A stretch of 64,000 bases of DNA from Globisporangium splendens (lineage: Eukaryota > Oomycota > Peronosporomycetes > Pythiales > Pythiaceae). A program made the translations under genes and the position numbers. Shown one piece after another: positions 32,401 to 44,870 of this stretch. Location of the stretch: contig VFIW01000073.1 in the NCBI GenBank assembly GCA_006386115.1, positions 62,001 through 126,000 of the forward strand, written 5' to 3'. Under the pieces are notes generated by a model, which made no database searches, was not told the origin of the DNA, and saw only the letters and a program-made list of their open reading frames with translations. Each line of letters begins with the position of its first letter. Positions within the stretch are counted from its first letter, which is position 1.

Positions 32401-33939
32401 GGTGGCAATGGGCGATACAATACCATCAGGTCTTTCTATCGACAACAAGTTGCAGCAACGAGGACACAAATTGGCCAAGATACTCGAGATGCAGCAGTCA
32501 ACAAAGCTGTCCATACAGCAGGATCTCTGTGGCCAGGACTGCAATCAATCCAATGGAGCGAATTACACAACATCCCAGGGATTACAGTTTATACGGTCCA
32601 GACTCTTCTCCGGCTGAAAGCCAACCGACTCTCCATGTGGAACTAGGAGAAAGCTGATCTATCCTGCTCGAATCCCGAATGTTCCCAAGTTGTCCAATCT
32701 TCTGTTCAACATCTACTCTGGGAGTGTCCGAAAGCCAAACTGGTGTGGAACTGCTTTTATGCGCTATGGGCGAAGATCGGAATCACTCCTGATCACGACC
32801 CCGCAATCTGGATCTTCAGTCTGGATCTACCACATACTCCAAGGCATGCATGGACCACGATCAAGAGACACATTATCGGACACAAGTTCTCCAATGAACA
32901 TCTCCAAGATCATCTCTATCCCGTCGCACACATGTTGTGGCGATATATGAGCGCGTCGCTCATACATGCCATTTGGTGTGCGCATCTGCGACGCATGGAT
33001 TCGGATCCAATCAAATCGACTGCTGAGATGGCGGTCATGATGACCAGATTAGAGGCAGGAATGCGAAACCTCACACGACTCGCTGAAGTGCAAGCTGGAG
33101 ACTCTGACGGTCACACGGTTGCAGCAGTTCTCAAGGCATATGTCGACTGCTTTCTCAGCCAAACCGACACCATCCTCTTGACTCCAAGTGATACTCGCGG
33201 CGTTTACCTGTTGTTTTTCGATGGTGGATCACGCGGCAATCCAGGATCAGGAGGGACTGGATCCATTATCGTGCGTGTCCATAAGGACTCGCACACAGCC
33301 AGTTTAATTTGGGCCGCCAGCATGGCCAATAACAGGAAGGACACGACCAACAACTTTGCCGAGTACTGGGGTCTCATACATGGACTCCGAGAAGCCCAAC
33401 GCAGTCACTTCAAACCGTTGTACGTGATTGGAGACAGTGCACTCATTATCTCCCAACAGCGAATGCATCGGTCCCCTCAACAGCACCGATTGGCACGTTT
33501 ATACCAGACAAGTCGACGACTCGCGGATTGCATCGACATCCGAGGATGGTACCTTCACTACCGTGCCTTCAACAAGATGGCGGACTCAGCCGCCAACCTA
33601 GCCATGGACACCAGAACCTCAACGCAGGTTCACTTCCCAACTCATCGAGCTGCTTTCAACAATCTCACCAAGGATCTTGACAACGACGTCATGCATTGGC
33701 TTATGCGAAGTTCGGAAGACCCAAGGTCATTGGACAACACAAGGCAGCCTCACATAGGACCAAGATAACATGCCATCCTGGTCAAAGATTATTTAGCATT
33801 CAGAAGTGATCTATTGCAATCCGCGCTATAGACACATTTACACTCCTAGATGAAATTCGAAATGAAGATTAGGTAGGAGAATGGATATTGTAGGTCACGA
33901 CGATGAACCTAAATATACCTCACCTTATAAAGATAAAGA
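29494..33939 (+). mobile_element. LINE A: non-LTR retrotransposon with archaeal-type RNase H, 5'-truncated
   Basis: The element starts at the very end of the endonuclease domain (HNGVTIRVAAPDK), so it is 5'-truncated. The main frame (29533-31527) holds reverse transcriptase with DFAKAYDSLD, the GIRQGCPLAPLLF block and the catalytic box GGYADDTTIYL. Eight A residues before ATGAATGG shift the frame near 31490, and a lost G shifts it again near 31600. The third part ends at TAG (32644-32646). The same frame continues past it with a CCHC zinc motif (CSNPECSQ...H...C) and RNase H (FDGGSRGNPG, NFAEYWGL, GDSAL, then NKMADSAANLAMD). DGGSxGNPG is the archaeal-type RNase H signature. The 3' end is a short tail of GATAAA units. 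Confidence 0.9.
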
Positions 33940-35978
33940 TACTTGCACAGTTTGCTTGAGTTTCCTGCCGTCGACTTCGTACGCGTACACCGTGCACCAG
34001 CGCATGCGCGTGATCTTCATGACGATGGTCGTGAAGATGTCCTCGGTCGCGAGCAGGAACTTGCCGTTCGCGATCACAAAGCCGTTGCAGTAAATGCCGT
34101 CGGCCGACGCGAACTTGAGCCCTTTAAAATACACAAAGTTGTTGTAGTCGGCGATGACTCCAAAGCGGTTCTGCAATTCGGCCCCCGTCGCGATCTCAAA
34201 CAGCGTCAAGGTTCGTTTGATACTTGGTGCTTCGTCGTTTGCACTGCGATCGGTTCCTGTCTGAAGCTTGGAGCTGGATAGACTACACGCGTTTCCCGGG
34301 TAACACCGCTTATAGATCTTCCGTGCAATAACGTAGGCGATCGCAAAGAAGAAGCAAACAGAAAACACAGCCGAGAAGGACGACATGATGAGCATCAAGC
34401 TGTTTGCAGGCAATTTGCTGGCCGTCCAAAGGCGCAAAGGCGAGATCGATTCAAAAAATGGAGTGACGGTCACCAGACCGCTTTCGTGGATGTGTATCAC
34501 TCGGTCGATAGTGAAGTCGACAATTGGGGGCGGCAACGTCGTCTCCACGATTTCAACGCGATAGAGAAACCCCAGTTCAATCACAATGACGGCAAATGCC
34601 GGATCAATGCGCTCTTTGAGCAAGTACCCGATGAAATCAGCCAAACACAGGTATATCGTAATGACATCTGCTTGCATGAACTCGTGGTAGATGTAGACTG
34701 GCGGTAGTCCTGCCAGTGCGTAGCTGTACTGCAAAACGATCTCGGTGGTCATCCACAGACCGTTGCAAACCCACGAGACTAACACCAGTGTACCTCGATA
34801 CATGAGTGTGTTGGACACGGACGCAAACGCATCGTCGATCCAAATCTTGCCGAGCCGGAAGTTGCGGTACATGATTAGAAACAACACGAGGAGGTTAAAC
34901 ATTGTGCTGAGCGCGAACATGGTGTGGATGTAGTGCACCCATGCCCAGGAGTCCCGCATCCACGTCTTGCCGTGCCAGATCCACTTGCTCATGACTGAGG
35001 CCGGATCGGTATCGAGCAGCCAGTACATGCTCTTGATGTCAGTCTGGGCGATGGGTGACTTCATGTAGTACCCTCGCTGTCTGGCTGTGTGTATGATCTG
35101 GATGGGATCACGAGCCGGGTCTTGTGGGATGCTTTGCAGTGCCAGTTTTGCATCGCCGGTCTCCCCTAAGTACTCACAAAGAGTATAAGCAGGCGGTGTA
35201 TCGTAAGGGTACCCGAGCGCGACGGCAAAGTGGTGCTGCACATCCGTGGTCATGCTCATGTCGTCCACCACCGTAAAGCTGACGAGTTTCGCGGCACCTT
35301 CGGCGAACTGTTCTTGGATCGCGTAGTTCACGATCCCCATTGACACCGTGATCACGAACACACGCTCGGGGTTGCTCTTGAGTCGCGTGAGGTAAAACAC
35401 GCGTCTGCACGTCAAGTCACTAATGGGAAGCGGCGTGAACGAACAGCCGACGACAGGGAGAACCAATTCGTGGTCCGAGAGAAATGGGAGTTGGTACGTG
35501 ACGTCCTCGACCAAATTGAGAAAGTCGTTGCGCAGCAGTGTGTTGTCGTAGATCTTGGCATTGAACTTTGCGACCGAGGCGCAACCCGTGAACGACGTCG
35601 TCGCCTTCGACTCCAAGTACATGGTATCGTTGCGCAACGGGGCCGTGGTCCCTTCAGGACCCAGCAGAGATGCCACGAGCTTGCCGTCTCGAACCAAACC
35701 ATCTCCGACATACTCTGTGATGAGGCGGGCCGAGTAATCGCGAAATATCGTGAGCGAGCTCGCCGCATCTTGCAACGACGAGAAGGATCGAAGCGACGAC
35801 GCAATCGAGGCATACGCGTAGAAAATCGCGGCCGCGAGCACACAGAGGCGTCGCACCAAATGAACCACGTGACCCGGTTTGATATTCTTGGTGGGGATCC
35901 CCGTGTTCCTCGTCTTGGGCATGAATGATTTCCGACGCACATCGACTTTGGACATAATTGTTTTGTTTGGCCAGCTGA

Positions 35979-36746
35979 TAGAGGAGGGAGAATGTAATTC
36001 TATTTAACTTATTATCTGCATAATGTTCAAGAATTTCTGAGTCTCATTAACACTGCTGAGAGTGAGGTGTTTCTAAGTTTTGACGGTGTGGCGCCGAGAT
36101 CATTGTCGAGTAGAGCTGCGACTTGGGACATAAGAATTTGATCGTTTCCCCGCGATTCGTCGGTGAGTATCTTCGCATTCTTGGAGCTCATTGCCATGTT
36201 GGCGAGAAGATCGGCCATTTTGTTTTGTTCTCGTTTTGTGTGATTCCAGGAGGTCCACGCAAAGTTGGCGGTGTTTTGATTTACCCGAACTGCTAATGGC
36301 TGCAACTTGGTCTGGCGTAGTTCAGTGTGATATCCAGAACCACACTTTCGCTCGAACACAGCCGTTTGTTCCGTTCGAAGGGTGGTGCGGCAGGAGTGCT
36401 CAGACGAGGTCACAGTATGATTCGAAGCAATCCCAGGTACCTTTTGTCGTAGATTGAGTTGACTTATTCTTCGTATTATCATCTTGTTGGCATCAAGTGT
36501 TTCTCTGTCGTTGCGTCACGTAGCAGCATGGTAGATGTGAGCCAGTAAGTCGAGCTTGGCATTTTGTGCCAGTCGTTTTATAACTCCTCCCCCATACGAT
36601 TCTACTTTGTTAATCATAAATAAACCCATCTGAGCTAATAGCAAACTAACCGCGCATCTCGCTCGCCAAACGTTCACTCCTGGATCTTGTCTGTCAAACA
36701 AAGTATGTCGACAAAACCTCACCTCTCCGCTCTCAGCATGCCACTG
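35979..36746. other. spacer between palindrome arms
   Basis: 768 bp of single-copy DNA. The left part carries an RNase H fragment, described separately. The right part (about 36484-36746) is the natural upstream region of the right multi-TM gene, with AT-rich ATAAATAAACCC and CTCGCTCGCCAAACG sequence. Confidence 0.7.
36027..36482 (-). pseudogene. RNase H fragment of a different retroelement
   Basis: An open frame of about 150 codons contains ANFAWTSWNHTKREQNKMA followed by DLLANMAM. This matches the last RNase H motif (H-x2-REQNKMAD-LAN-AM) seen in LINE RNase H domains. The rest of the sequence is unlike LINE A-D, so it is a separate element family. No reverse transcriptase is present beside it. 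It is a dead fragment, not a host gene. Confidence 0.55.
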
Positions 36747-36969
36747 TCAGCTGGCCAAACAAAACAATTATGTCCAAAGTCGATGTGCGTCGGAAATCAT
36801 TCATGCCCAAGACGAGGAACACGGGGATCCCCACCAAGAATATCAAACCGGGTCACGTGGTTCATTTGGTGCGACGCCTCTGTGTGCTCGCGGCCGCGAT
36901 TTTCTACGCGTATGCCTCGATTGCGTCGTCGCTTCGATCCTTCTCGTCGTTGCAAGATGCGGCGAGCTC

Positions 36970-38590
36970 TGTGACGTCATGGCAACAAGAGACTTGAACG
37001 GACAGAAGGTGTCGTTCCATGCACATCCGCGTTTCACAAGAATCGTGCAACTATGGGGTGGCAACGGACGATACAATACCACCAGATCTTTCTATCGGCA
37101 ACAAGTTGCAGCAACGAGGACACAAATTGGCAAAGATACTCGAGATGCAGCAGTCAACAAAGCTGTCCATACAGCAGGATCTCTGTGGTCAGGACTGCAA
37201 TTAATCCAATGGAGCGAACTGCACAACATCCCAGGGATTACTGTTTATACAGCCCAGACTCTTCTCCGGCTGAAAGCCAACCGACTCTCCATGTGGAACT
37301 AGGAGAAAGCTGATCTATCCTGCTCGAATCCCGAATGCTCCCAAGTTGTCCAATCTTCTGTTCAACATCTATTCTGGGAGTGTCCGAAAGCCAAACTGGT
37401 GTGGAACTACTTTTATGCGCTATGGGCGAAGATCGGAATCACTCCTGGTCACGACCCCGCAGTCTGGATCTTCAGTCTGGATCTACCAGATACTCCAAGG
37501 CGTGCATGGACCACGATCAAGAGACACATTATCGGACACAAGTTCTCCAATGAACATCTCCAAGATCACCTCTATCCCGTCGCACACATGCTGTGGCGAT
37601 ATATGAGCGCGTCGCTCATACATGCCATTTGGTGTGCGCATCTGCGACGCATGGATTCGGATCCAATCGAATCGACTGCTGAGATGGCGATCATGATGAC
37701 CAGATTAGAGGCAGGAATGCGAAACCTCACACGACTCGCTGAAGCGCAAGCTGGAGACTCTGACGGTCACACGGTTGCAGCAATTCTCAAGGCATATGTC
37801 GACTGCTTTCTCAGCCAAACCGACGCCATCCCCTTGACTCCAAGTGATACTCGCGGCGTTTACCTGTTGTTTTTCGATGGTGGATCACGCGGCAATCCAG
37901 GACCAGGAGGGACTGGATCCATTATCGTGCGTGTCCATAAGGACTCGCACACAGCCAGGTTAATTTGGGCCGCCAGCATGGCTATAGCAGGAAGGACACG
38001 ACCAACAACTTTGCCGAGTACTGGGGTCTCATACATGGACTCCGAGAAGCCCAACGCAGTCACTTCGAACCGTTGTACGTGATTGGAGACAGTGCACTCA
38101 TTATCTCCCAACAGCGAATGCATCGGTCCCCTCGACAGCACCGATTGGCACGTTTATACCAGACAAGTCGACGACTCGCGGATTGCATCGACATCCGAGG
38201 ATGGTACCATCACTACCGTGCCTTCAACAAGATGGCGGACTCAGCCGCCAACCTAGCCATGGATACCAGAACCTCAACGCAGGTGCACTTCCCAACTCAA
38301 AGAGCTGCTTTCAACAATCTCACCCAGGATCTTGACAACGACGTCATGCATTGGCTTATGCGAAGTTCGGAAGACCCAAGGTCATTGAACAACACAAGGC
38401 AGCCTCACATAGGACCAAGAGAACATGCCATCCTGGTCAAAGATTATTTAGCAGCCAGAAGTGATCTAGTGCAAACCGCGCTATAGACACATTTACACTC
38501 CTGTATGAAATTCGCAATGAAGATTAGGTAGGAGAATGGATATTGTAGGTCACGAAGATGAACCTAAATATACCTCAACTTATAAAGATA
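36970..38590 (+). mobile_element. LINE B: 1.6-kb 5'-truncated copy, youngest insertion
   Basis: It contains only the end of the reverse-transcriptase ORF, the conserved TAG (37300-37302), the zinc motif and RNase H. Direct copies of AAGATGCGGCGAGCTC lie at 36954-36969 and 38591-38606. The left arm has the empty site (GCAAGATGCGGCGAGCTCGC, around 35765), so LINE B arrived after the inverted duplication. A 1-nt change near 37985 (CATGGCTATAGCAGG) breaks the RNase H frame. Confidence 0.9.
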
Positions 38591-40422
38591 AAGATGCGGC
38601 GAGCTCGCTCACGATACTTCGCGATTACTCGGCCCGCCTCATCACAGAGTATGTCGGAGATGGTTTGGTTCGAGACGGCAAGCTCGTGGCATCTCTGCTG
38701 GGTCCTGAAGGGACCACGGCCCCGTTGCGCAACGATACCATGTACTTGGAGTCGAAGGCGACGACGTCGTTCACGGGTTGCGCCTCGGTCGCAAAGTTCA
38801 ATGCCAAGATCTACGACAACACACTGCTGCGCAACGACTTTCTCAATTTGGTCGAGGACGTCACGTACCAACTCCCATTTCTCTCGGACCACGAATTGGT
38901 TCTCCCTGTCGTCGGCTGTTCGTTCACGCCGCTTCCCATTAGTGACTTGACGTGCAGACGCGTGTTTTACCTCACGCGACTCAAGAGCAACCCCGAGCGT
39001 GTGTTCGTGATCACGGTGTCAATGGGGATCGTGAACTACGCGATCCAAGAACAGTTCGCCGAAGGTGCCGCGAAACTCGTCAGCTTTACGGTGGTGGACG
39101 ACATGAGCATGACCACGGATGTGCAGCACCACTTTGCCGTCGCGCTCGGGTACCCTTACGATACACCGCCTGCTTATACTCTTTGTGAGTACTTAGGGGA
39201 GACCGGCGATGCAAAACTGGCACTGCAAAGCATCCCACAAGACCCGGCTCGTGATCCCATCCAGATCATACACACAGCCAGACAGCGAGGGTACTACATG
39301 AAGTCACCCATCGCCCAGACTGACATCAAGAGCATGTACTGGCTGCTCGATACCGATCCGGCCTCAGTCATGAGCAAGTGGATCTGGCACGGCAAGACGT
39401 GGATGCGGGACTCCTGGGCATGGGTGCACTACATCCACACCATGTTCGCGCTCAGCACAATGTTTAACCTCCTCGTGTTGTTTCTAATCATGTACCGCAA
39501 CTTCCGGCTCGGCAAGATTTGGATCGACGATGCGTTTGCGTCCGTGTCCAACACACTCATGTATCGAGGTACACTGGTGTTAGTCTCGTGGGTTTGCAAC
39601 GGTCTGTGGATGACCACCGAGATCGTTTTGCAGTACAGCTACGCACTGGCAGGACTACCGCCAGTCTACATCTACCACGAGTTCATGCAAGCAGATGTCA
39701 TTACGATATACCTGTGTTTGGCTGATTTCATCGGGTACTTGCTCAAAGAGCGCATTGATCCGGCATTTGCCGTCATTGTGATTGAACTGGGGTTTCTCTA
39801 TCGCGTTGAAATCGTGGAGACGACGTTGCCGCCCCCAATTGTCGACTTCACTATCGACCGAGTGATACACATCCACGAAAGCGGTCTGGTGACCGTCACT
39901 CCATTTTTTGAATCGATCTCGCCTTTGCGCCTTTGGACGGCCAGCAAATTGCCTGCAAACAGCTTGATGCTCATCATGTCGTCCTTCTCGGCTGTGTTTT
40001 CTGTTTGCTTCTTCTTTGCGATCGCCTACGTTATTGCACGGAAGATCTATAAGCGGTGTTACCCGGGAAACGCGTGTAGTCTATCCAGCTCCAAGCTTCA
40101 GACAGGAACCGATCGCAGTGCAAACGACGAAGCACCAAGTATCAAACGAACCTTGACGCTGTTTGAGATCGCGACGGGGGCCGAATTGCAGAACCGCTTT
40201 GGAGTCATCGCCGACTACAACAACTTTGTGTATTTTAAAGGGCTCAAGTTCGCGTCGGCCGACGGCATTTACTGCAACGGCTTTGTGATCGCGAACGGCA
40301 AGTTCCTGCTCGCGACCGAGGACATCTTCACGACCATCGTCATGAAGATCACGCGCATGCGCTGGTGCACGGTGTACGCGTACGAAGTCGACGGCAGGAA
40401 ACTCAAGCAAACTGTGCAAGTA

Positions 40423-43400
40423 TCTTTATCTTTATAAGGTGAGGTATATTTAGGTTCATCGTCGTGACCTACAATATCCATTCTCCTACCTAATCTTCAT
40501 TGCGAGTTTCATCTAGGAGTGTAAATGTGTCTATAGCGCGGATTGCAATAGATCACTTCTGAATGCTAAATAATCTTTGACCAGGATGGCATGTTCTCTT
40601 GGTCCTATGTGAGGCTGCCTTGTGTTGTCCAATGACCTTGGATCTTCCGAACTTCGCATAAGCCAATGCATGACATCGTTGTCAAGATCCTGGGTGAGAT
40701 TGTTGAAAGCAGCTCTTTGAGTTGGGAAGTGGACCTGCGTTGAGGTTCTGGTGTCCATGGCTAGGTTGGCGGCTGAGTCCGCCATCTCGTTGAAGGCACG
40801 GTAGTGATGGTACCATCCTCGGATGTCGATGCAATCCGCGAGTCGTCGACTTGTCAGGTATAAACGTGCCAATCGGTGCTGTCGAGGGGACCGATGCATT
40901 CGCTGTTGGGAGATAATGAGTGCACTGTCTCCAATCACGTACAACAGTTCGAAGTGACTGCGTTGGGCTTCTCGGAGTCCGTGTATGAGACCCCAGTACT
41001 CGGCAAAGTTGTTGGTCGTGTCCTTCCTGCTATATGCCATGCTCGCAGCCCAAATTAAACTGGCTGTGTGCGAATCCTTATGGACACGCACGATATTGGA
41101 TCCAGTCCCTCCTGGTCCTGGATTGCCGCGTGGTCCACCATCGAAAAACAACAGGTAAACGCCGCGAGTATCATTTGGAGTCAAGGGGATGGCGTCGGTT
41201 TGGTTGAGAAAGCAGTCGACATATGCCTTGAGAACTGCCGCAACCGTGTGACCGTCAGAGTCTCCAGCTTGCGCTTCAGCGAGTCGTGTGAGGTTTCGCA
41301 TTCCTGCCTCTAATCTGGTCATCATGATCGCCATCTCAGCAGTCGATTCGATTGGATCCGAACCCATGCGTCGCAGATGCGCACACCAAATGGCATGTAT
41401 GAGCGACGCGCTCATATATCGCCACAGCATGTGTGCGACGGGATAGAGATGATCTTGGAAATGTTCATTGGAGAACTTGTGTCCGATAATGTGTCTCTTG
41501 ATCGTGGTCCATGCATGCCTTGGAGTATGTGGTAGATCCAGACTGAAGATCCAGATTGCGGGGTCGTGATCAGGAGTGATTCCGATCTTCGCCCATAGCG
41601 CATAAAAGTAGTTCCACACCAGTTTGGCTTTCGGACACTCGCAGAATAGATGTTGAACAGAAGATTGGACAACTTGGGAACATTCGGGATTCGAGCAGGA
41701 TAGATCAGCTTTCTTCTAGTTCCACATGGAGAGTCGGTTGGCTTTCAGCCGGAGAAGAGTCTGAGCCGTATAAGCAGTAATCCCTGGGATGTTGTGTAAT
41801 TCGCTCCATTGGATTAATTTCAGTCCTGGCCACAGAGATCCTGCTGTATGGACAGCTTTGTTGACTGCTGCATCTCTCGAGTATCTTTGCCAATTTGTGT
41901 CCTCGTTGCTGCAACTTGTTGCCGATAGAAAGATCTGGTCGTATTGTATCGTCCATTGCCACCCCATAGTTGCACGATTCTTGTGAAGCGTGGATGTGCA
42001 TGGAACGACACCTTCTGTCCGTTCAAGTCTCTTCTTGCCATGACGTCACAGTCCATTGCGGAGTGAACTGTATGCGTAGCTTTGACTAGGGTCGTGTCGA
42101 CGTGGGTCAGAGTTGCTTCGCTGGTGTGCAGATGTCATTCGTGGTTATAATGACGTTGCCCGTTGTACAGCCGAAGCACATTTGTTTGCTGTGGTCGATA
42201 CAGAAGCTGTGGGAAGTTGGATACCAACGTAGCACATAACCGCTCGAGCGCTCGAATAGACGGCAGGGAGAATCCGGAGATTCCACATGTTGGGATGAAG
42301 TTAAGCACTCCTGGTCTTATCCACTCCCATCGAAGTATGCCACCCAGTTGTGCTGTTCCAACTGATAATGATGTGTGAGCAAGTTTGTAGGGGGAGCCGT
42401 TGGAATCAAGAAGCCACCCATCTGCAGTCGAGGTCATGTATGGCAGCCATTCTGCACAGAATGTCCCTCGTAGCTTTCGTCCTTCAGCGATGATACCTGG
42501 AAGCCTGTCAGATATTTTAGAGCTGAGGTCGATCTAGAACACATCGCCGTCCCATTGAGTCTGCAGAATTGTCGACTTGAAGTGCTCGTAACACCAACGT
42601 ACATTATCACGTTCTCTGGGCTCATAGGGTCGAGAACGGAGCGACGCACATAATGCCGCGCCAGTTGTCCACATGTTATCACGAAGCTGGGGTGGCCGCC
42701 TCGGAATTGCATCGAGCGGCGTGATGTACGTCGAAGAAGCCCTTGTGTTGTGCAGCAAGATTTCCCCGATGACCTGATCGATGTGAGAGGTAGTGATTGC
42801 CCATTTGGAGATTGCTGTGGCACTCATCGTCATCAGCTCAGTTCTGATGTTGGGTACCGACAAGCCTCCATTCATTTTTTTGAGTTCAGCTTGTTCTTCC
42901 TTCATCCACGGTTTCGCAGGCTTACCACTCCTTGAGCCCCAGACAAATTGTTTCACTAGGTCGTGTAGCTGATTGACAATAGCCGTAGAGGGCCAGGAGT
43001 GCCTGGCCACGTAAAGCACTTTGGGTATGATGACGGCACTGGCAATTGCTGCGCGTTGGGCGACAGAGTGAGTTTTGAGACGCGCAAGTCGAAGTCGGAC
43101 ACGTAAGGCTTGGATGCACTTGGACCAGCTACTTGCATTCGAAGGCGTTTGTCCGACTTGGATGCCGAGGTAGCGGCAATGTTCCTCACGTTGTAGCACA
43201 TGAATGTCACTGACTGACTCTTCGGTGGAGCTAAATTCCTTGTTCAGCGGCAATACTGCAGATTTGTGCCGATTGACTCGAAGCCCAGAAGCTGCTCCAT
43301 ATTTGTCCAGGATTGCAAACACGGCGTTAATATCCTTGGGATCGCTAAGATAAATGGTCGTGTCGTCTGCGTATCCTCCAAGTCTAACCTCAGTTGCGCA

Positions 43401-44870
43401 TCCTGCTGCCTGGAGTTCCACGCCGTGTATTTCGTCACTCGCTTCGATTTTCCGATAAAGAACCTCTAACGCCAAGATGAAGAGAAGAGGGGCCAGCGGA
43501 CATCCTTGACGAATTCCGGATGTTACGTTGTACTTTCTAGACAGGAAACCGTTGACAATGAACTTGTACGTGGTTTGAGAGTGTAACACCTTCACTAAGT
43601 GTACGAACTTCAATGGGAATCCAAGATACTGGAGCGCTTGTGCCAGAAAGCTGCGATCGAGTGAATCATAGGCTTTAGCAAAATCAAGGAGCAACGCGAT
43701 CGCTCTGGACATGGCGAGATCGCTCGTGGCCCGCTGTTGTGCAGCCTATAGCACATCGATCGTAGTTGGGATTGCTCGCCCTGGAACGAAACCAGCTTGC
43801 ATGTGATGGATAAGCCAAGGGAGCACAGTTCGTAATCTTGTTGCAAATATCCGTGTGAATATTTTGTAATCAGAGTTGAGGAGTGCAATTGGCCTGTAGT
43901 CCAGCGGCGATGCAGCAGAGACGGACTTTTTTATGCAGTGAATATGTGCTTCACTGAACGAACTTGGTAGAACGCATTCGGGTATCCACAAGTTGAAAAG
44001 TCGCTCGAATAGACCGGTAATCTCGTCACAATGGTCTCTGTACCAGTCATTGCCGAGTTCGTCAGGACCGTGAGCTTTGCCTCTCTTGCATTTCTTCACA
44101 GCCTGTTTAATCTCACTCGAATCGATCGGTTTGAGCAGGAAGCCTAATCTGTCCGACGGAGGAATAGCTGTTCCTGGATCAAGGATTTGATCGATGTCAG
44201 TTTACAGAGTGGGCGCCTGTTGCATGATTGATTTCCATCCTTCTCCCATGTCGTCAGCAAGTTCTCGTGAACGCATGGGTCCGCAAGTCGCTGTGCCACC
44301 GAGTGTGAAGATAGTGTTGTCAAGGAACTTGGTCGAGATTCGCTTGTAGAAGGATTTGCTCGTTTTTCGTTCATGATGCATGTGCTCCCGAAAAATGCGG
44401 TCCCGTTTTGAAGCCTGCCACTTAGATTTGCATTCTGCAATGGCACGACGAATACTCGTGGCGGTGGTAAGAAACTCTTGCGACAACTCCACGTTATGAT
44501 CACTCACCGCTCCACCAGAGTGATCGAGCATCTGCGCTTCTGATTCTGAGAGGCGTCGTTGCAACCTCTGGATTTTCTTCTTGTATCCTTGATTCAATCT
44601 GGCGAAGTACGATTTTTTGGCTTCAAGGTACCCGATCCTGAGCGCGATCTTGGCTTCATCCCACCAATTTGCTGTGGCCAGAGCATAATCACGAGGCGAA
44701 GAGTAACGTCCACGTAACTCATCAAGTTGATCATGGGCTTTTTCGAAGAAATCTTTTCCAATACTCGCCGCATGCGCCGCTGCATTCTTCGGAAGTGGAT
44801 AGACAACTCGAGGTTTCTTGCTTTGGATCACCTTGTCAGGAGCAGCTACCCGGATCGTGACTCCATTGTG
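40423..44870 (-). mobile_element. LINE C: right-arm counterpart of LINE A
   Basis: Same insertion point, truncation point and target duplication as LINE A, on the opposite strand. The reverse-transcriptase frame is cut by a CAA-to-TAA change near 44200, by a start-like break near 43745 (GCC-to-TAG-type change, reading CAGCC-TATAGC), and by CAG-to-TAG near 42535. The poly-A run before ATGAATGG has seven A here, so the junction that is shifted in A and D is in frame in C. The conserved TAG before the zinc motif is at 41716-41718. The RNase H frame (to 40531) is open but reads GGPRGNPGPGG, with Pro in place of Ser in the first motif. It differs from LINE A by scattered substitutions although the flanking arms look identical. 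Confidence 0.88.

Larger units (their letters stand above)
29417..35955 (-). pseudogene. oomycete multi-TM protein, left copy, split by LINE A
   Basis: Removing LINE A and one copy of its target duplication leaves 692 codons: 35955-33940 (672 codons) and 29479-29417 (20 codons plus TAG). A basic N-terminus precedes a signal-anchor helix (LCVLAAAIFYAYASIASSL). A luminal or extracellular domain of about 290 residues with few cysteines (for example TGCASVAK, VVGCSF) follows. Then come about five hydrophobic segments, e.g. TMFALSTMFNLLVLFLIMY and MLIMSSFSAVFSVCFFFAI, and a cytosolic tail with IATGAELQNRFGVIADYNNF. As it stands, translation would run into the LINE tail after KLKQTVQ and stop within five codons, losing only 20 residues. 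Only about 23 bp of the upstream sequence was duplicated, so this copy probably lacks its own promoter. The family is unnamed; function unknown. Confidence 0.75.
27120..35978. repeat. left arm of a giant inverted repeat (8859 bp)
   Basis: Every feature here recurs in inverted order in 36747-47244. Outside the LINEs, paired positions add to 74364 on the outer side and 74362 on the inner side, so arms are collinear with almost no indels. Only one mismatch was noticed in the outer 2.4 kb (near 27142 versus 47222). The outer edge (27120) ends inside a copy of the last 17 bases of the prolyl-hydroxylase gene, which is intact only beyond the right arm. That makes the left arm the derived copy. Confidence 0.9.
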
